Of a DNA stretch of 64,000 nt, positions 54,938-63,758 are shown piece by piece. Source of the DNA: an uncultured Aquimarina sp. (GTDB lineage Bacteria; Bacteroidota; Bacteroidia; Flavobacteriales; Flavobacteriaceae); NCBI GenBank assembly GCA_947500545.1, contig CANMSO010000003.1:310001-374000 (forward strand), written 5' to 3'. The position numbers and the translations under genes were made by a program. The notes beneath the pieces are model-generated. The model saw only the letters and a program-made list of their open reading frames with translations, was not told where the DNA came from and did not search any database. Numbering within the stretch: position 1 is the stretch's first letter; each line of letters begins with the position of its first letter.

Positions 54938-55597
54938 ATGAAAATAAAGAATGTCTTTTTTGACTTTGATGGAGTTATAGCAGAATCTGTAAGTGCAAAG
55001 ACAGATGCTTTTAAAGAGATGTACATGCCTTATGGTGATGAAATCGCTAATAAAGTTGTAGATTATCATATAAACCATGGAGGTGTATCTAGATATGAGA
55101 AATTCAGATATTGGGAGAAAGAGTTTTTTGGCAAAGATATTTCTGAAGAAAGAGTACAAGAATTAGCACAAGAATTTTCAAATCTGGTATTACAAAAAGT
55201 GATTCATGCAGATGAGGTTCCGGGAGCGAATGCCTTTATAGAAAAGTATTCGAAAACATTTAATTTTTGGATAATAACAGGAACCCCCACAACAGAGATT
55301 GAAATTATAACCAAAGAAAGAGGCCTAACCGATAACTTCATTGGTATTCATGGATCACCAGAAAAGAAACGTTATTGGACAGAATACTTAATAAAAACCC
55401 ACAACCTTAAACGAGAAGAAACACTGTTTTTGGGAGATGCTACTACCGATCAAGACGCTGCCGAGTTTTCGAAACTTCATTTCGCACTAAGAGAAAATGA
55501 AGAGAATCAAGAGATTTTTAAGGAGTATCAAGGAACGCGCTTTGAGGACTTTTATAGTTTAGAAAATATTTTAAGATTACAAAAAACTTTAGAATAA
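54938..55597 (+). CDS. HAD-superfamily hydrolase (phosphoglycolate phosphatase-like)
   Basis: From the ATG at 54938 this has 219 residues; a TTG eight codons upstream lies inside the likely promoter and is rejected. Motif I is FFDFDGVIAES, motif II ITGTPTTE, motif III a Lys in SPEKKRYW, and motif IV LFLGDATTDQDAA, with a helical cap after motif I. The substrate is unknown. Its stop overlaps the next start, so it is coupled to the hydroxyacid dehydrogenase. Confidence 0.88.
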   Translation: MKIKNVFFDFDGVIAESVSAKTDAFKEMYMPYGDEIANKVVDYHINHGGVSRYEKFRYWEKEFFGKDISEERVQELAQEFSNLVLQKVIHADEVPGANAFIEKYSKTFNFWIITGTPTTEIEIITKERGLTDNFIGIHGSPEKKRYWTEYLIKTHNLKREETLFLGDATTDQDAAEFSKLHFALRENEENQEIFKEYQGTRFEDFYSLENILRLQKTLE

Positions 55598-56535
55598 TGA
55601 GGATATTACTAACATCTACTTCTTTTCAAGATACCCCAGGAAAACATCAGGATTTATTAAACCAACAAGGGTATGAAATAGATACGTTGAGAGGACCAAT
55701 ACCAGAATCTGAACTTTTACCGATAATTGATAAGTATGATGCCGTTATATGTGGTGATGATGAATATACCGAAGAGGTTATAAAAAAAGGAGTAGAAGGA
55801 AATTTGAAATATATTTCTAAGTATGGGGTAGGACTGGATAGAATAGATTTACAAGCCGCTAAAAAATATAATGTACCAGTTACTAATTGTCCGGGTGTAA
55901 ATCAGGTTTCCGTTTCAGAACATGTGCTAGCATTACTATTCACTTTTGAGAAAAATGTACATGTACAGTATAATTCAACTCAAACCGGAAGTTGGAAGAG
56001 ATGGATTGGGCATGAGATTCAGGGTAAAACTATTGGAATTATAGGATTAGGTGCAGTAGGAAAAGAATTAGCAAAAAAATCAGGTGCGCTAGGAATGAAA
56101 GTTCTTGGATTTGATCTTCATAAAGATGAAGCATTTTTGTCTAAATATGATGAGGTTACTTTTGTAGATTCTTTAGAGACAATATATGAAAATGCAGATG
56201 TTATAAGTTTGCATTTACCACATACCCCACAAACAGAAAAGATGATTAATCAAGACGTTATTTTCAATAAACTGAAACATAGCCCGATTTTGATTAACAC
56301 CTCAAGAGGAATGCTTGTTGATGCACAAGCAGTAATCAAAGGGATCAAAGAGGGTAAAATAAGAGGGTATCTTACAGATGTTTTAGCACAAGAACCTATG
56401 GTTGAAGATGAGGTTTTTAAGGGGATCGATAATGTCATTATAACACCTCATGTAGGCTCAAGAACATATCAAAGTGTGGAGAGACAGGGTACTATGGCAG
56501 TAAATAATTTGATAAGCCTGGTTGATAATAATTAA
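55597..56535 (+). CDS. D-3-phosphoglycerate dehydrogenase-like enzyme
   Basis: This 312-residue enzyme of the D-isomer 2-hydroxyacid dehydrogenase family has the NAD-binding GIIGLGAVGKELA, the substrate Arg region INTSRGMLVD, and the catalytic Glu/His pair in DVLAQEP and ITPHVGS. There is no C-terminal ACT domain. It is paired with the HAD hydrolase upstream and followed directly by the flippase gene. The two may make a glycerate-like substituent or precursor for the glycan, which is a guess. Confidence 0.88.
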   Translation: MRILLTSTSFQDTPGKHQDLLNQQGYEIDTLRGPIPESELLPIIDKYDAVICGDDEYTEEVIKKGVEGNLKYISKYGVGLDRIDLQAAKKYNVPVTNCPGVNQVSVSEHVLALLFTFEKNVHVQYNSTQTGSWKRWIGHEIQGKTIGIIGLGAVGKELAKKSGALGMKVLGFDLHKDEAFLSKYDEVTFVDSLETIYENADVISLHLPHTPQTEKMINQDVIFNKLKHSPILINTSRGMLVDAQAVIKGIKEGKIRGYLTDVLAQEPMVEDEVFKGIDNVIITPHVGSRTYQSVERQGTMAVNNLISLVDNN

Positions 56536-57903
56536 ATGAAGAAATTTTTTCAAAATCCAACTATTTCCAGTTGGGTTTTTCTTGGATCAAAAATATTGAT
56601 CTTATTATTGCTTACTACACTAATAGTAAATAGGTTTTCTGTTGGTGAAATAGCCCTATGGTATTTATATGCAAATATTCAAGGTTTTGCTCACCTTTTT
56701 GATGTTGGCTTTTCTTCAACGATTATAAGGTTTACGGCGTATAGTATTGCAAACACCGATGAGGATAGTTTCTCTAAAAGCTTTCAGAGACTGTATGGGT
56801 CTATGAATACTGTATTCTCTGTATTATTAATTTTTGTATTAATCTTTCTTCTATTTGTTGGTAATTTTTCTGTCCTAGAGGTAATCAATGATAATGGAAT
56901 TTCTGATGGTTTATTATCATACGGCGTTATTTGTGCAATAATGCCAATTAATTTCTTTCTAAAGAAAAATGATGCCTTTATTAAGGGGCTTAACAAGGTT
57001 TCGTTATTCAATAACTGGAATGCCATTATGTATTTTTTAACAGGTATTGCAACTATCATTTCGATTCTGTTAGATTTTCCTTTTTATATTGTTGTTTTAG
57101 TAAACCAGATCGCTATACTCTTAAATAGCATTAAGAATATTATTCTATTAAAAAGTGTAACTGATTTTAAGTTCAGTGTATTCCAATTTAGTTATAGTAA
57201 AAACATTCTTAAGGAGTATTGGGAACCTACATGGAAATCAGCTTTGATCTCTTTTTCGTCAAATGGAGCAAATAATTTTATAAGTATCATTATCCCAAAA
57301 TTTCTAAGCGTTGAAATTGTAGCCTCCTATCTGTTTTCTTTGAGGCTGATACAGATTATTAGTGAATTTTCATGGGCACCTTTTTACTCTCATTTACCAG
57401 AATTTATAAAGAAATTTAAGCAAGGAAGAATACAAGAAACCGCTGATAAAGCTTACAAAAGACTAGATTGGTCAATAATCTTGTTTGTTGTTGGTATATT
57501 GTTTTTGGCATTCTCTGCAGACTTTGCATTAAATTTGGTTGATGCCAAAACAGAGTTTATTGATGGGTCATTGGTGAGCGCGTTATTGATAATGTTTGTG
57601 CTAGAAAGGTTTACCGCTATGCACTCTCAAGTAGTAATGTTTTCTAATAATATAGAGCATTATAAGCATTACTTATTTTTGGCTTCGTCTTACGTAATTA
57701 TTGTACTGGTATCAATAAATTCATTAGGTTTGTACGCAATTCCTTTTGCATATATAATAGCTGTACTATTTCCACTAGTGATTATTTCAAAAAGATCATT
57801 GTCGGTTATGGACAGTTCAATTGGTATTTATTTTAAAAAGAGCGTTTTAAAAGTCTTAATATTACTTATTTTTACTTCAACAGTTATATATTTATGGGCG
57901 TAA
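56536..57903 (+). CDS. Wzx-type flippase
   Basis: This 455-residue protein has about twelve transmembrane helices in the polysaccharide-transporter (MATE/MVF-like) pattern, including an N-terminal ILILLLLTTLIVNRF helix and the GFSSTIIRF segment common in these flippases. It is predicted to move undecaprenyl-linked repeat units across the inner membrane. It starts right after the dehydrogenase stop and overlaps the next gene by 10 bases. Confidence 0.9.
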   Translation: MKKFFQNPTISSWVFLGSKILILLLLTTLIVNRFSVGEIALWYLYANIQGFAHLFDVGFSSTIIRFTAYSIANTDEDSFSKSFQRLYGSMNTVFSVLLIFVLIFLLFVGNFSVLEVINDNGISDGLLSYGVICAIMPINFFLKKNDAFIKGLNKVSLFNNWNAIMYFLTGIATIISILLDFPFYIVVLVNQIAILLNSIKNIILLKSVTDFKFSVFQFSYSKNILKEYWEPTWKSALISFSSNGANNFISIIIPKFLSVEIVASYLFSLRLIQIISEFSWAPFYSHLPEFIKKFKQGRIQETADKAYKRLDWSIILFVVGILFLAFSADFALNLVDAKTEFIDGSLVSALLIMFVLERFTAMHSQVVMFSNNIEHYKHYLFLASSYVIIVLVSINSLGLYAIPFAYIIAVLFPLVIISKRSLSVMDSSIGIYFKKSVLKVLILLIFTSTVIYLWA

Positions 57904-58673
57904 TAAAGAAAAGGATAAGACAATTTTTATATGTATTGGTGAACATACACACTTATTTGTATTTAAACTTTTTTAAATTAAAAAACCGAAATTCGAAAAA
58001 GTTATTTGTGTATACAGATTCCAGAGGTTTTGAGATTAGCAAAATAAAAAACCGAAAAAGCCCATTTTCTTCATACTTGTCGTATTTGGTTAAGAACTAT
58101 AATTGTGATGTTTTTATATGCCCAGAAAAGCATACTACTGTTTTTGATTTTCTGGATAAATATAATGAATACAAACATAAAAATTACCAGTCGGTTATTG
58201 CCCATATTGGTGTAGTAGATTTTTCACCAAGACCAGCTTCGCAGATAGAAGCCATATTAAATCTGAAGAAAAAGAAAATAGAAATGTGTTTCAATACAGA
58301 TTTCTTTACCCAAATTAATGATTTAAAAATTTACCCAGACAAGTATATGAATGAGGACACCGCATCTATACTTCCTGTAGAGTTAATTAACCAAGTTGCA
58401 GATGCTTTTAATAAAATAGATGACTTAATTTGGGTAACTTGCAACCCTGTGGACCTTAATTGGCGAGGAAACTATAAAAGAGATCGCCCAATTAATATCA
58501 ATATGGTTAATGATAAGAGCATTGTAATGAAAGAATTGCTTGATGATCAAGTCAGGATAATCGATTTTACTGAATTCTCTATGGATGAGGTGCATAAATA
58601 TACCTGTGACAACATTCATATGTCAGAAGAAGGGATGAAACTAATAGAAAATAAACTAAAGGAAATAGTATAA
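57894..58673 (+). CDS. SGNH-hydrolase-like protein of unknown role
   Basis: This 259-residue protein has a weak SGNH/GDSL pattern: block I as YTDSRGFE (Asp-Ser), block III-like AHIGVVDFSPRP, and block V as CDNIHMSEEGMKLI (Asp-x2-His). Such proteins add or remove acyl groups on glycans. There is no signal peptide, although the N-terminus is basic and hydrophobic. It lies 4 bases before the DUF115-like gene and could modify the repeat unit. Confidence 0.6.
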   Translation: MGVIKKRIRQFLYVLVNIHTYLYLNFFKLKNRNSKKLFVYTDSRGFEISKIKNRKSPFSSYLSYLVKNYNCDVFICPEKHTTVFDFLDKYNEYKHKNYQSVIAHIGVVDFSPRPASQIEAILNLKKKKIEMCFNTDFFTQINDLKIYPDKYMNEDTASILPVELINQVADAFNKIDDLIWVTCNPVDLNWRGNYKRDRPININMVNDKSIVMKELLDDQVRIIDFTEFSMDEVHKYTCDNIHMSEEGMKLIENKLKEIV

Positions 58674-58677
58674 AACA

Positions 58678-59481
58678 ATGATAAAAGGACTTAAGAATAT
58701 AGTCAAGAAAAACCTTCCTCTTTGGTATCTAAATCAACCTGGAATTATTTTTGGATATAATAAGAAAAAGCTAAGAAAGCTAAAAAATAAATTTGAAGGA
58801 CAACGATGTTTCATTCTGGGAAATGGCCCATCACTTAATAAAATGGATCTTTCAAAACTAGAAAACGAAAGTAGCTTTGCTGTAAATGGGATCTTTTATA
58901 AAACTGATGAAATGGGGTATAAACCTACATTCTATGTTGTAGAAGATGGAGCAGTAATGAATGATAATAAAAAAAGGATCAATCAATTTAAGTGCGAGTA
59001 TAATTTTTTCCCTAGTATCTATAAAAAGGATGTTAAAAACAGGAAGAACACTTTTTTCTTCAATATGGACAGATCTTTTTATGAGAAAAGAAGTTCATAT
59101 TTTGAGATTCCTAGATTTTCTCCAGAATGTTCAGATAGGATCTTTTGTGGTCAATCGGTAACCATTGTTAATTTGCAATTGGCATACTATCTAGGGTTTA
59201 AAGAAGTGTATTTAATAGGGATGGACTTTAATTACGATATACCAGATAGTCTAAAAATTGACGGACATGTTTTTGAAAGTACAGAAGATGATGTAAACCA
59301 TTTTCATCCTGATTATTTCGGAAAAGGTAAAAAATGGCACGATCCTAAATTACATAATGTTTTGAAAAGCTACAAGATGGCTAAGTTAATGTTTGAGTTG
59401 GATGATAGAAAGATTTATAATGCCACAGATGGAGGAAAGTTAGATGTTTTTGATAGAGTAAATTATAATTCTTTGTTTTGA
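58678..59481 (+). CDS. DUF115/MptE-like protein, possible glycosyltransferase
   Basis: This 267-residue protein has FILGNGPSLNKMDLSKL near the N-terminus, GQSVTIVNLQLAYYLGFKEVYLIGMDF in the middle, and NHFHPDYFGKGK. These are the marks of the DUF115 (MptE-like) family; the GNGPSL and GxDF pattern is also shared with GT42 sialyltransferases. Maf flagellin glycosyltransferases, which use CMP-nonulosonates, carry a DUF115 domain. With a CMP-sugar cytidylyltransferase in the same locus, transfer of a CMP-activated sugar acid is a reasonable guess. The stop overlaps the next gene by 4 bases. Confidence 0.75.
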   Translation: MIKGLKNIVKKNLPLWYLNQPGIIFGYNKKKLRKLKNKFEGQRCFILGNGPSLNKMDLSKLENESSFAVNGIFYKTDEMGYKPTFYVVEDGAVMNDNKKRINQFKCEYNFFPSIYKKDVKNRKNTFFFNMDRSFYEKRSSYFEIPRFSPECSDRIFCGQSVTIVNLQLAYYLGFKEVYLIGMDFNYDIPDSLKIDGHVFESTEDDVNHFHPDYFGKGKKWHDPKLHNVLKSYKMAKLMFELDDRKIYNATDGGKLDVFDRVNYNSLF

Positions 59482-60326
59482 GAAAGACTTTCAGCTTGAT
59501 AATGGCAACATATGGAACTCAAAAACTTCCGTTAATAAAAGAATTTCTTTCCTCAATTCATGAGCAAGAATATAAGGACTTTGAGCTAATTGTTGTTGAC
59601 CAGAACAAAGATGAAAGTGTAAAACAGTTACTGGATAGTGAAGACTGGAATTTTTCATTTAAGTACCTGAAATCAGAGCCAGGGCTTTCTAAAGCCAGGA
59701 ATGTGGGATTAGATTATGCAAAGGGTGAGATAGTTGCATTTCCCGACGATGACTGCTTATATACAAAGAACTTACTTAAAGATATTAATACCTTTTTTGA
59801 AGAAAAACCTGAAATAGATGTTTTAGCTATCGATACCAGAGATACTATTACACTTGAAAAACTTCCCTACACTAAAAAAGTGTCTGGAGATTTTGAATTT
59901 TTTAAAAATGACATTTTTAAAACAGTGACTTCTATTTCTATTTTTTGTAAAAATTATAATAGCGTTAGATTTGATGAAAGATTGGGCTTAGGCACAAAGC
60001 ATGGAAGTTGTGAAGAATTTGATTTTGTCACCCAATTTTTTAAAAGAAAAAGCAGATGCTTTTTTACAGATAAATTTCATGTTCTGCATCCCGATCATTC
60101 AGATTTAAATGTTGGATCACTTGTAGACAAAATAAAGAAACATGCATTGGGGCATGGAGCATATTTCAAAAAGCACCTATTGTTCATATTGCCTACTGCT
60201 TTATATTATATGTTTATATCTCCTATAGGAGGAATGATAATTCATGCTTTCAAATTTGATTTTGATAAGACCAAAATGTATTACTTTTTTTTAACAACTA
60301 GATTAAAAGGATTCTTGACATTCTGA
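59478..60326 (+). CDS. Family 2 glycosyltransferase (TTG start)
   Basis: This 282-residue GT-A enzyme has FSLIMATYG at the first strand, VVDQNKDES, GLSKARNVGL, and AFPDDDC (DxD metal site). The first in-frame ATG (59502) would remove the first beta-strand, so the TTG at 59478, which overlaps the previous stop as TTGA, is preferred. It is predicted to add a sugar to the lipid-linked repeat on the cytoplasmic side. Confidence 0.88.
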   Translation: MRKTFSLIMATYGTQKLPLIKEFLSSIHEQEYKDFELIVVDQNKDESVKQLLDSEDWNFSFKYLKSEPGLSKARNVGLDYAKGEIVAFPDDDCLYTKNLLKDINTFFEEKPEIDVLAIDTRDTITLEKLPYTKKVSGDFEFFKNDIFKTVTSISIFCKNYNSVRFDERLGLGTKHGSCEEFDFVTQFFKRKSRCFFTDKFHVLHPDHSDLNVGSLVDKIKKHALGHGAYFKKHLLFILPTALYYMFISPIGGMIIHAFKFDFDKTKMYYFFLTTRLKGFLTF

Positions 60327-60336
60327 TGAGATAAAT

Positions 60337-61617
60337 ATGGTGATATCCTTAAAAAAATATAATCAGAGTATCCTTGTTATTAGCTTTTTGGTTTTACTTC
60401 TTTCTAAGGCACTTGCAGGATCAGTATATTCTAGAATTCTTTCTATAGGCTTAATTGTAATTCTTGGACTTAGTGTGATAGGACCTTTGAAAATACGATT
60501 CAAAAATACAATTACCAATTACTTGTTTTTGTTGTATATATTTTTGTTTGTCCTTTCGCTCATAAAACAGTTTTTTCTTGCCGATCTATCCCTACCTGGA
60601 CTCATTAATGTACTATTGTTTTTTTCAATAGTAGTTTTTGTACAGTTTATTGCTATACAAAGAATTAAACCAAACATATGGGATATGGTTCGTTTACTTT
60701 ATTACATACTATACTCATATATTTTTTTAAATGTCTTTTTATTTATTCTGGGATTTAAACAAGAGCGCTACTTGGGTAAAAATGCACTTCTTGGGCTTCT
60801 TAATATAAATATTGATAGAGTAGGTTTTATATTTTCTCCAAGCTTGGCATATTTTGCAATGATTTGTGGAGTTTGTGGATTAATTGGTTTAGTATTGTTT
60901 TTTAAGAATAAGAAAACAAAGTTTTTAACAGGTTTTATTATTTCGATTATTGCACTACTGCTTACAGATTCTAGAGGCCCAATTTTTGGGTTGGTCATAA
61001 TTTTTCTTTTTCTTTTCCCATTAAGACGTCTTTGGATTAAGTATCAATTGGCCTTATTTCTTTTTTATATCTTCTCTGTTAGTCTTTTTGTGTCAGTAAT
61101 GTTTTTTATAAACAACCATATTTTTGATTTAGAGACCTTATCTAGAGGAGGAGATACGTCATTATTATCGAAACGAGATTTGATTTGGAATATCTTTTTT
61201 GAAAGCTATAATCCGTCTTTTTTAAACCTCACTTTTGGTTATGGGAACGTTGGACAATATATATCGGGAATCTCTGCTGACTATAAGTTCCTATTTGTGA
61301 ACTGGCCAAATCCTGATCATATAAGTTTACATAATAACTCATTGCAAATGTTAATAGATATTGGTGTTTTGGGGATTATAAGTTTTAATTTTGTATTGTA
61401 TAGGGTAACCAAATTTTGTATCAATCAATATAAAAAGAATAAAGAAACATATTTATTAATTATTCCTGCAATAATTAATTACTTGCTGATATTAGGTTTT
61501 TCTGATATTATAGTTAATATTTCTAATGTGGGTATTTACTTTATTTTAATATTTATAATTATCGGAGTTATTAATCAAAGTAAAGATGAACAATTTTCAG
61601 ATTTGAAGCCAGCATGA
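60337..61617 (+). CDS. Wzy/WaaL-type O-antigen polymerase or ligase, first copy
   Basis: This 426-residue protein has about eleven transmembrane helices and one large periplasmic loop before the last helices, with FGYGNVG and SLHNNSLQMLIDIGVLG. These are the marks of the O-antigen ligase/polymerase superfamily. A second such gene lies 0.8 kb downstream, so one is probably the polymerase and the other a ligase or second polymerase. Sequence alone does not say which. It overlaps the next gene by 4 bases. Confidence 0.85.
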   Translation: MVISLKKYNQSILVISFLVLLLSKALAGSVYSRILSIGLIVILGLSVIGPLKIRFKNTITNYLFLLYIFLFVLSLIKQFFLADLSLPGLINVLLFFSIVVFVQFIAIQRIKPNIWDMVRLLYYILYSYIFLNVFLFILGFKQERYLGKNALLGLLNINIDRVGFIFSPSLAYFAMICGVCGLIGLVLFFKNKKTKFLTGFIISIIALLLTDSRGPIFGLVIIFLFLFPLRRLWIKYQLALFLFYIFSVSLFVSVMFFINNHIFDLETLSRGGDTSLLSKRDLIWNIFFESYNPSFLNLTFGYGNVGQYISGISADYKFLFVNWPNPDHISLHNNSLQMLIDIGVLGIISFNFVLYRVTKFCINQYKKNKETYLLIIPAIINYLLILGFSDIIVNISNVGIYFILIFIIIGVINQSKDEQFSDLKPA

Positions 61618-62426
61618 AGTTTTCAGTTTTAATATCGGCATATAAAAAAGATGATCCTGGGTTTTTAAAGGACGCTCTAGAGAGTATCTGGGATTCGCAA
61701 ACCCTTAAACCTAATGAAATTGTTATTGTTAAGGACGGCGAATTAACCCTGGAATTGGACAATATTATAGATGCTTTTGCAAATAAAGCACCTGTAGTAG
61801 TTTTTCCTCTGGATGAAAACAAAGGACTAGGAGAGGCTCTTAGGATTGGTGTAGGCAAATGTCAATATGATTGGATAGCAAGAATGGATTCTGATGATAT
61901 TGCACATCCCGATAGATTTAATCGCCAATTTACATTTTTAAAAAACAACCCTAAAATAGATGTTTTAGGGAGTTTGATTGAAGAGTTTTCGACTGCTATA
62001 ACAGACACAACCGCTATTAGAATGGTTCCTGAAAAACATGAGGATATCCTAAAAAAACATAAACTACAAAATGCGGTTAATCATGTAACAGTGATTATTA
62101 ATAAAGAAAAACTGTTAAACTCTGGCAATTATAAGTCAATGCTTTTTTTTGAAGATTATTTTTTATGGGCAAGAATGATGATGAATGAATGCAAGTTTTA
62201 TAATCTTCAAGAATCTTTGGTTTATGTTAGAGTAGGTAATGATATGATTGGAAGAAGGAAAGGATTTTTTTATGCTAAAAAAGAAATGACTTTTTATAAA
62301 AGCCTTCTTAAAATTAACTTTTTAAGCTTTAGCGAATTTTTAAAAGCAGTTATATTTAGAATTCCTTTAAGATTTTTACCTAGAGGTGTTTTGTCATTTT
62401 TTTATAAAAGAATTATTAGATCATAA
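61614..62426 (+). CDS. Family 2 glycosyltransferase
   Basis: This 270-residue GT-A enzyme has SVLISAYKKDDP, LKPNEIVIVKDG, NKGLGEALRIG, and the DxD motif ARMDSDDIAHPDR. This pattern is common in beta-1,3-type GT2 enzymes of O-antigen loci. The C-terminal 60 residues are basic and hydrophobic. It overlaps both neighbours (ATGA upstream; stop and start share one base downstream). Confidence 0.9.
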   Translation: MKFSVLISAYKKDDPGFLKDALESIWDSQTLKPNEIVIVKDGELTLELDNIIDAFANKAPVVVFPLDENKGLGEALRIGVGKCQYDWIARMDSDDIAHPDRFNRQFTFLKNNPKIDVLGSLIEEFSTAITDTTAIRMVPEKHEDILKKHKLQNAVNHVTVIINKEKLLNSGNYKSMLFFEDYFLWARMMMNECKFYNLQESLVYVRVGNDMIGRRKGFFYAKKEMTFYKSLLKINFLSFSEFLKAVIFRIPLRFLPRGVLSFFYKRIIRS

Positions 62427-63727
62427 TGGATAGGGCCAAATTGTATAAATCATTTACATCAGGAGAAGCTGTTTACGTCTTTTTGGGTATTACGGCATTT
62501 ACACTGCCGTTAGATTTAAACTTGAACTCCTATGCAGTTATTGCAACATTATTGATGTGGTTAATCTATCTAAAGGGAAATAATTTTAGAGTTAAATTTA
62601 ACCTTAAAGAAATACTAATACATTCCTTCCCGTTTATAATTGCAGTTATTGGCCTGTTATATACGTCAAATTTAGACTATGGTTTTAAATATATTAGTAG
62701 GTTAATAGGATTTTTAATTTTTCCACTAATATTTAGTACCGTTCAGTTTTCAGACAAAAAGTATATTAACATCTTGCTTGTTTTTATAGCAGGATGCTTG
62801 ATGTATTTTTTTTATGTTTGGCTAGCATTTTTTGAATACGATCTAGGATTGGTAATAAGTGGTGGCTATAAAAAAGACATGCTGTTAAGGTTTAATAAGT
62901 TTTTTACAGATAAAGAAAACCATCCCACATATTTCTCTCTTTTTCTAATAGCTAGCATTTTTATTAGTGCCTACATGATTGTAAAGAATAAATCTAAGCT
63001 TAAAATAGTCCTTCTTTTCATACTAATAACTATTCTTTTAGCACTTTCCTTAATTACGCTAACCGCAAAAATGCCTATATCAGCGCTTCTTTTTATTATG
63101 ATTATAGTTCCTTTAATCTATTTGATAAAGAATTTTAAGAAAAGAGCGCTAACAATATACCTAGCTTCTATATCTGCAATTTTGATTATTGGAAGTATCT
63201 TTTTTAAAGATATCCCAAACAGAGCAGTACAAGAGATGTATAATTATTACAATTATTTTAGAGGTGAAGATTTAAAACAATATTATTCATACGATGATTT
63301 GTCTGTTGATTATGATACATTTTGGTGGGAAAAAACTAATAGAATCGTCATCTGGAAAAATAGTATTGAATTAATGAAAGATTCGCCATTAATTGGTTTT
63401 GGCACAGGAGATGTTCAAGATGAACTAACAAAAGTTTATAAAAAGAACAAAGAGCTTTGGAGAATGCAGTTTTTTAATTCGCACAATCAATATCTCGATT
63501 ACCAACTTAGATATGGAATCTTAGGTATAGGGTTTCTTCTTTTTATGTTGTTTTTTTATTTTCGTAAAGCAGTAATTAGTTCAGATTATTTGTATGCTTC
63601 ATTTATTATTCTGGTTTCATTGTGTTTTCTAACAGAAAATATTATTCAAAGACATTGGGGTATAATCTATTTCTCATTTTTTAATAGCTTATTTTATTAT
63701 AGGAAAAGAATAATCAAAAAAGATTAA
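62426..63727 (+). CDS. O-antigen ligase/polymerase (Wzy_C type), second copy
   Basis: This 433-residue protein has about ten transmembrane helices and a periplasmic loop carrying RIVIWKNSIELMKDSPLIGFGTGD and FNSHNQYLDYQLRYGILG, the Wzy_C signature seen in both WaaL ligases and polymerases. The match to that signature is stronger than in the other copy. It is followed by a promoter candidate and a new gene. Confidence 0.87.
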   Translation: MDRAKLYKSFTSGEAVYVFLGITAFTLPLDLNLNSYAVIATLLMWLIYLKGNNFRVKFNLKEILIHSFPFIIAVIGLLYTSNLDYGFKYISRLIGFLIFPLIFSTVQFSDKKYINILLVFIAGCLMYFFYVWLAFFEYDLGLVISGGYKKDMLLRFNKFFTDKENHPTYFSLFLIASIFISAYMIVKNKSKLKIVLLFILITILLALSLITLTAKMPISALLFIMIIVPLIYLIKNFKKRALTIYLASISAILIIGSIFFKDIPNRAVQEMYNYYNYFRGEDLKQYYSYDDLSVDYDTFWWEKTNRIVIWKNSIELMKDSPLIGFGTGDVQDELTKVYKKNKELWRMQFFNSHNQYLDYQLRYGILGIGFLLFMLFFYFRKAVISSDYLYASFIILVSLCFLTENIIQRHWGIIYFSFFNSLFYYRKRIIKKD

Positions 63728-63731
63728 TTGT

Positions 63732-63739
63732 TACTTTTG
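63732..63739 (+). promoter_or_regulatory. Candidate -7 box for the sugar transferase gene
   Basis: TACTTTTG fits TAnnTTTG and ends 19 bases before the ATG at 63759. It lies just after the ligase stop, so the following gene may have its own promoter. Confidence 0.4.
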
Positions 63740-63758
63740 TTCAATATAAAACCAGTTA

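Noticed and set aside
54812..55159. N-terminal extension of the UbiA prenyltransferase by 116 residues
   Set aside because: The extension overlaps the divergent HAD gene and both promoter candidates, and it lacks family similarity; the ATG at 54811 gives the standard N-terminus.
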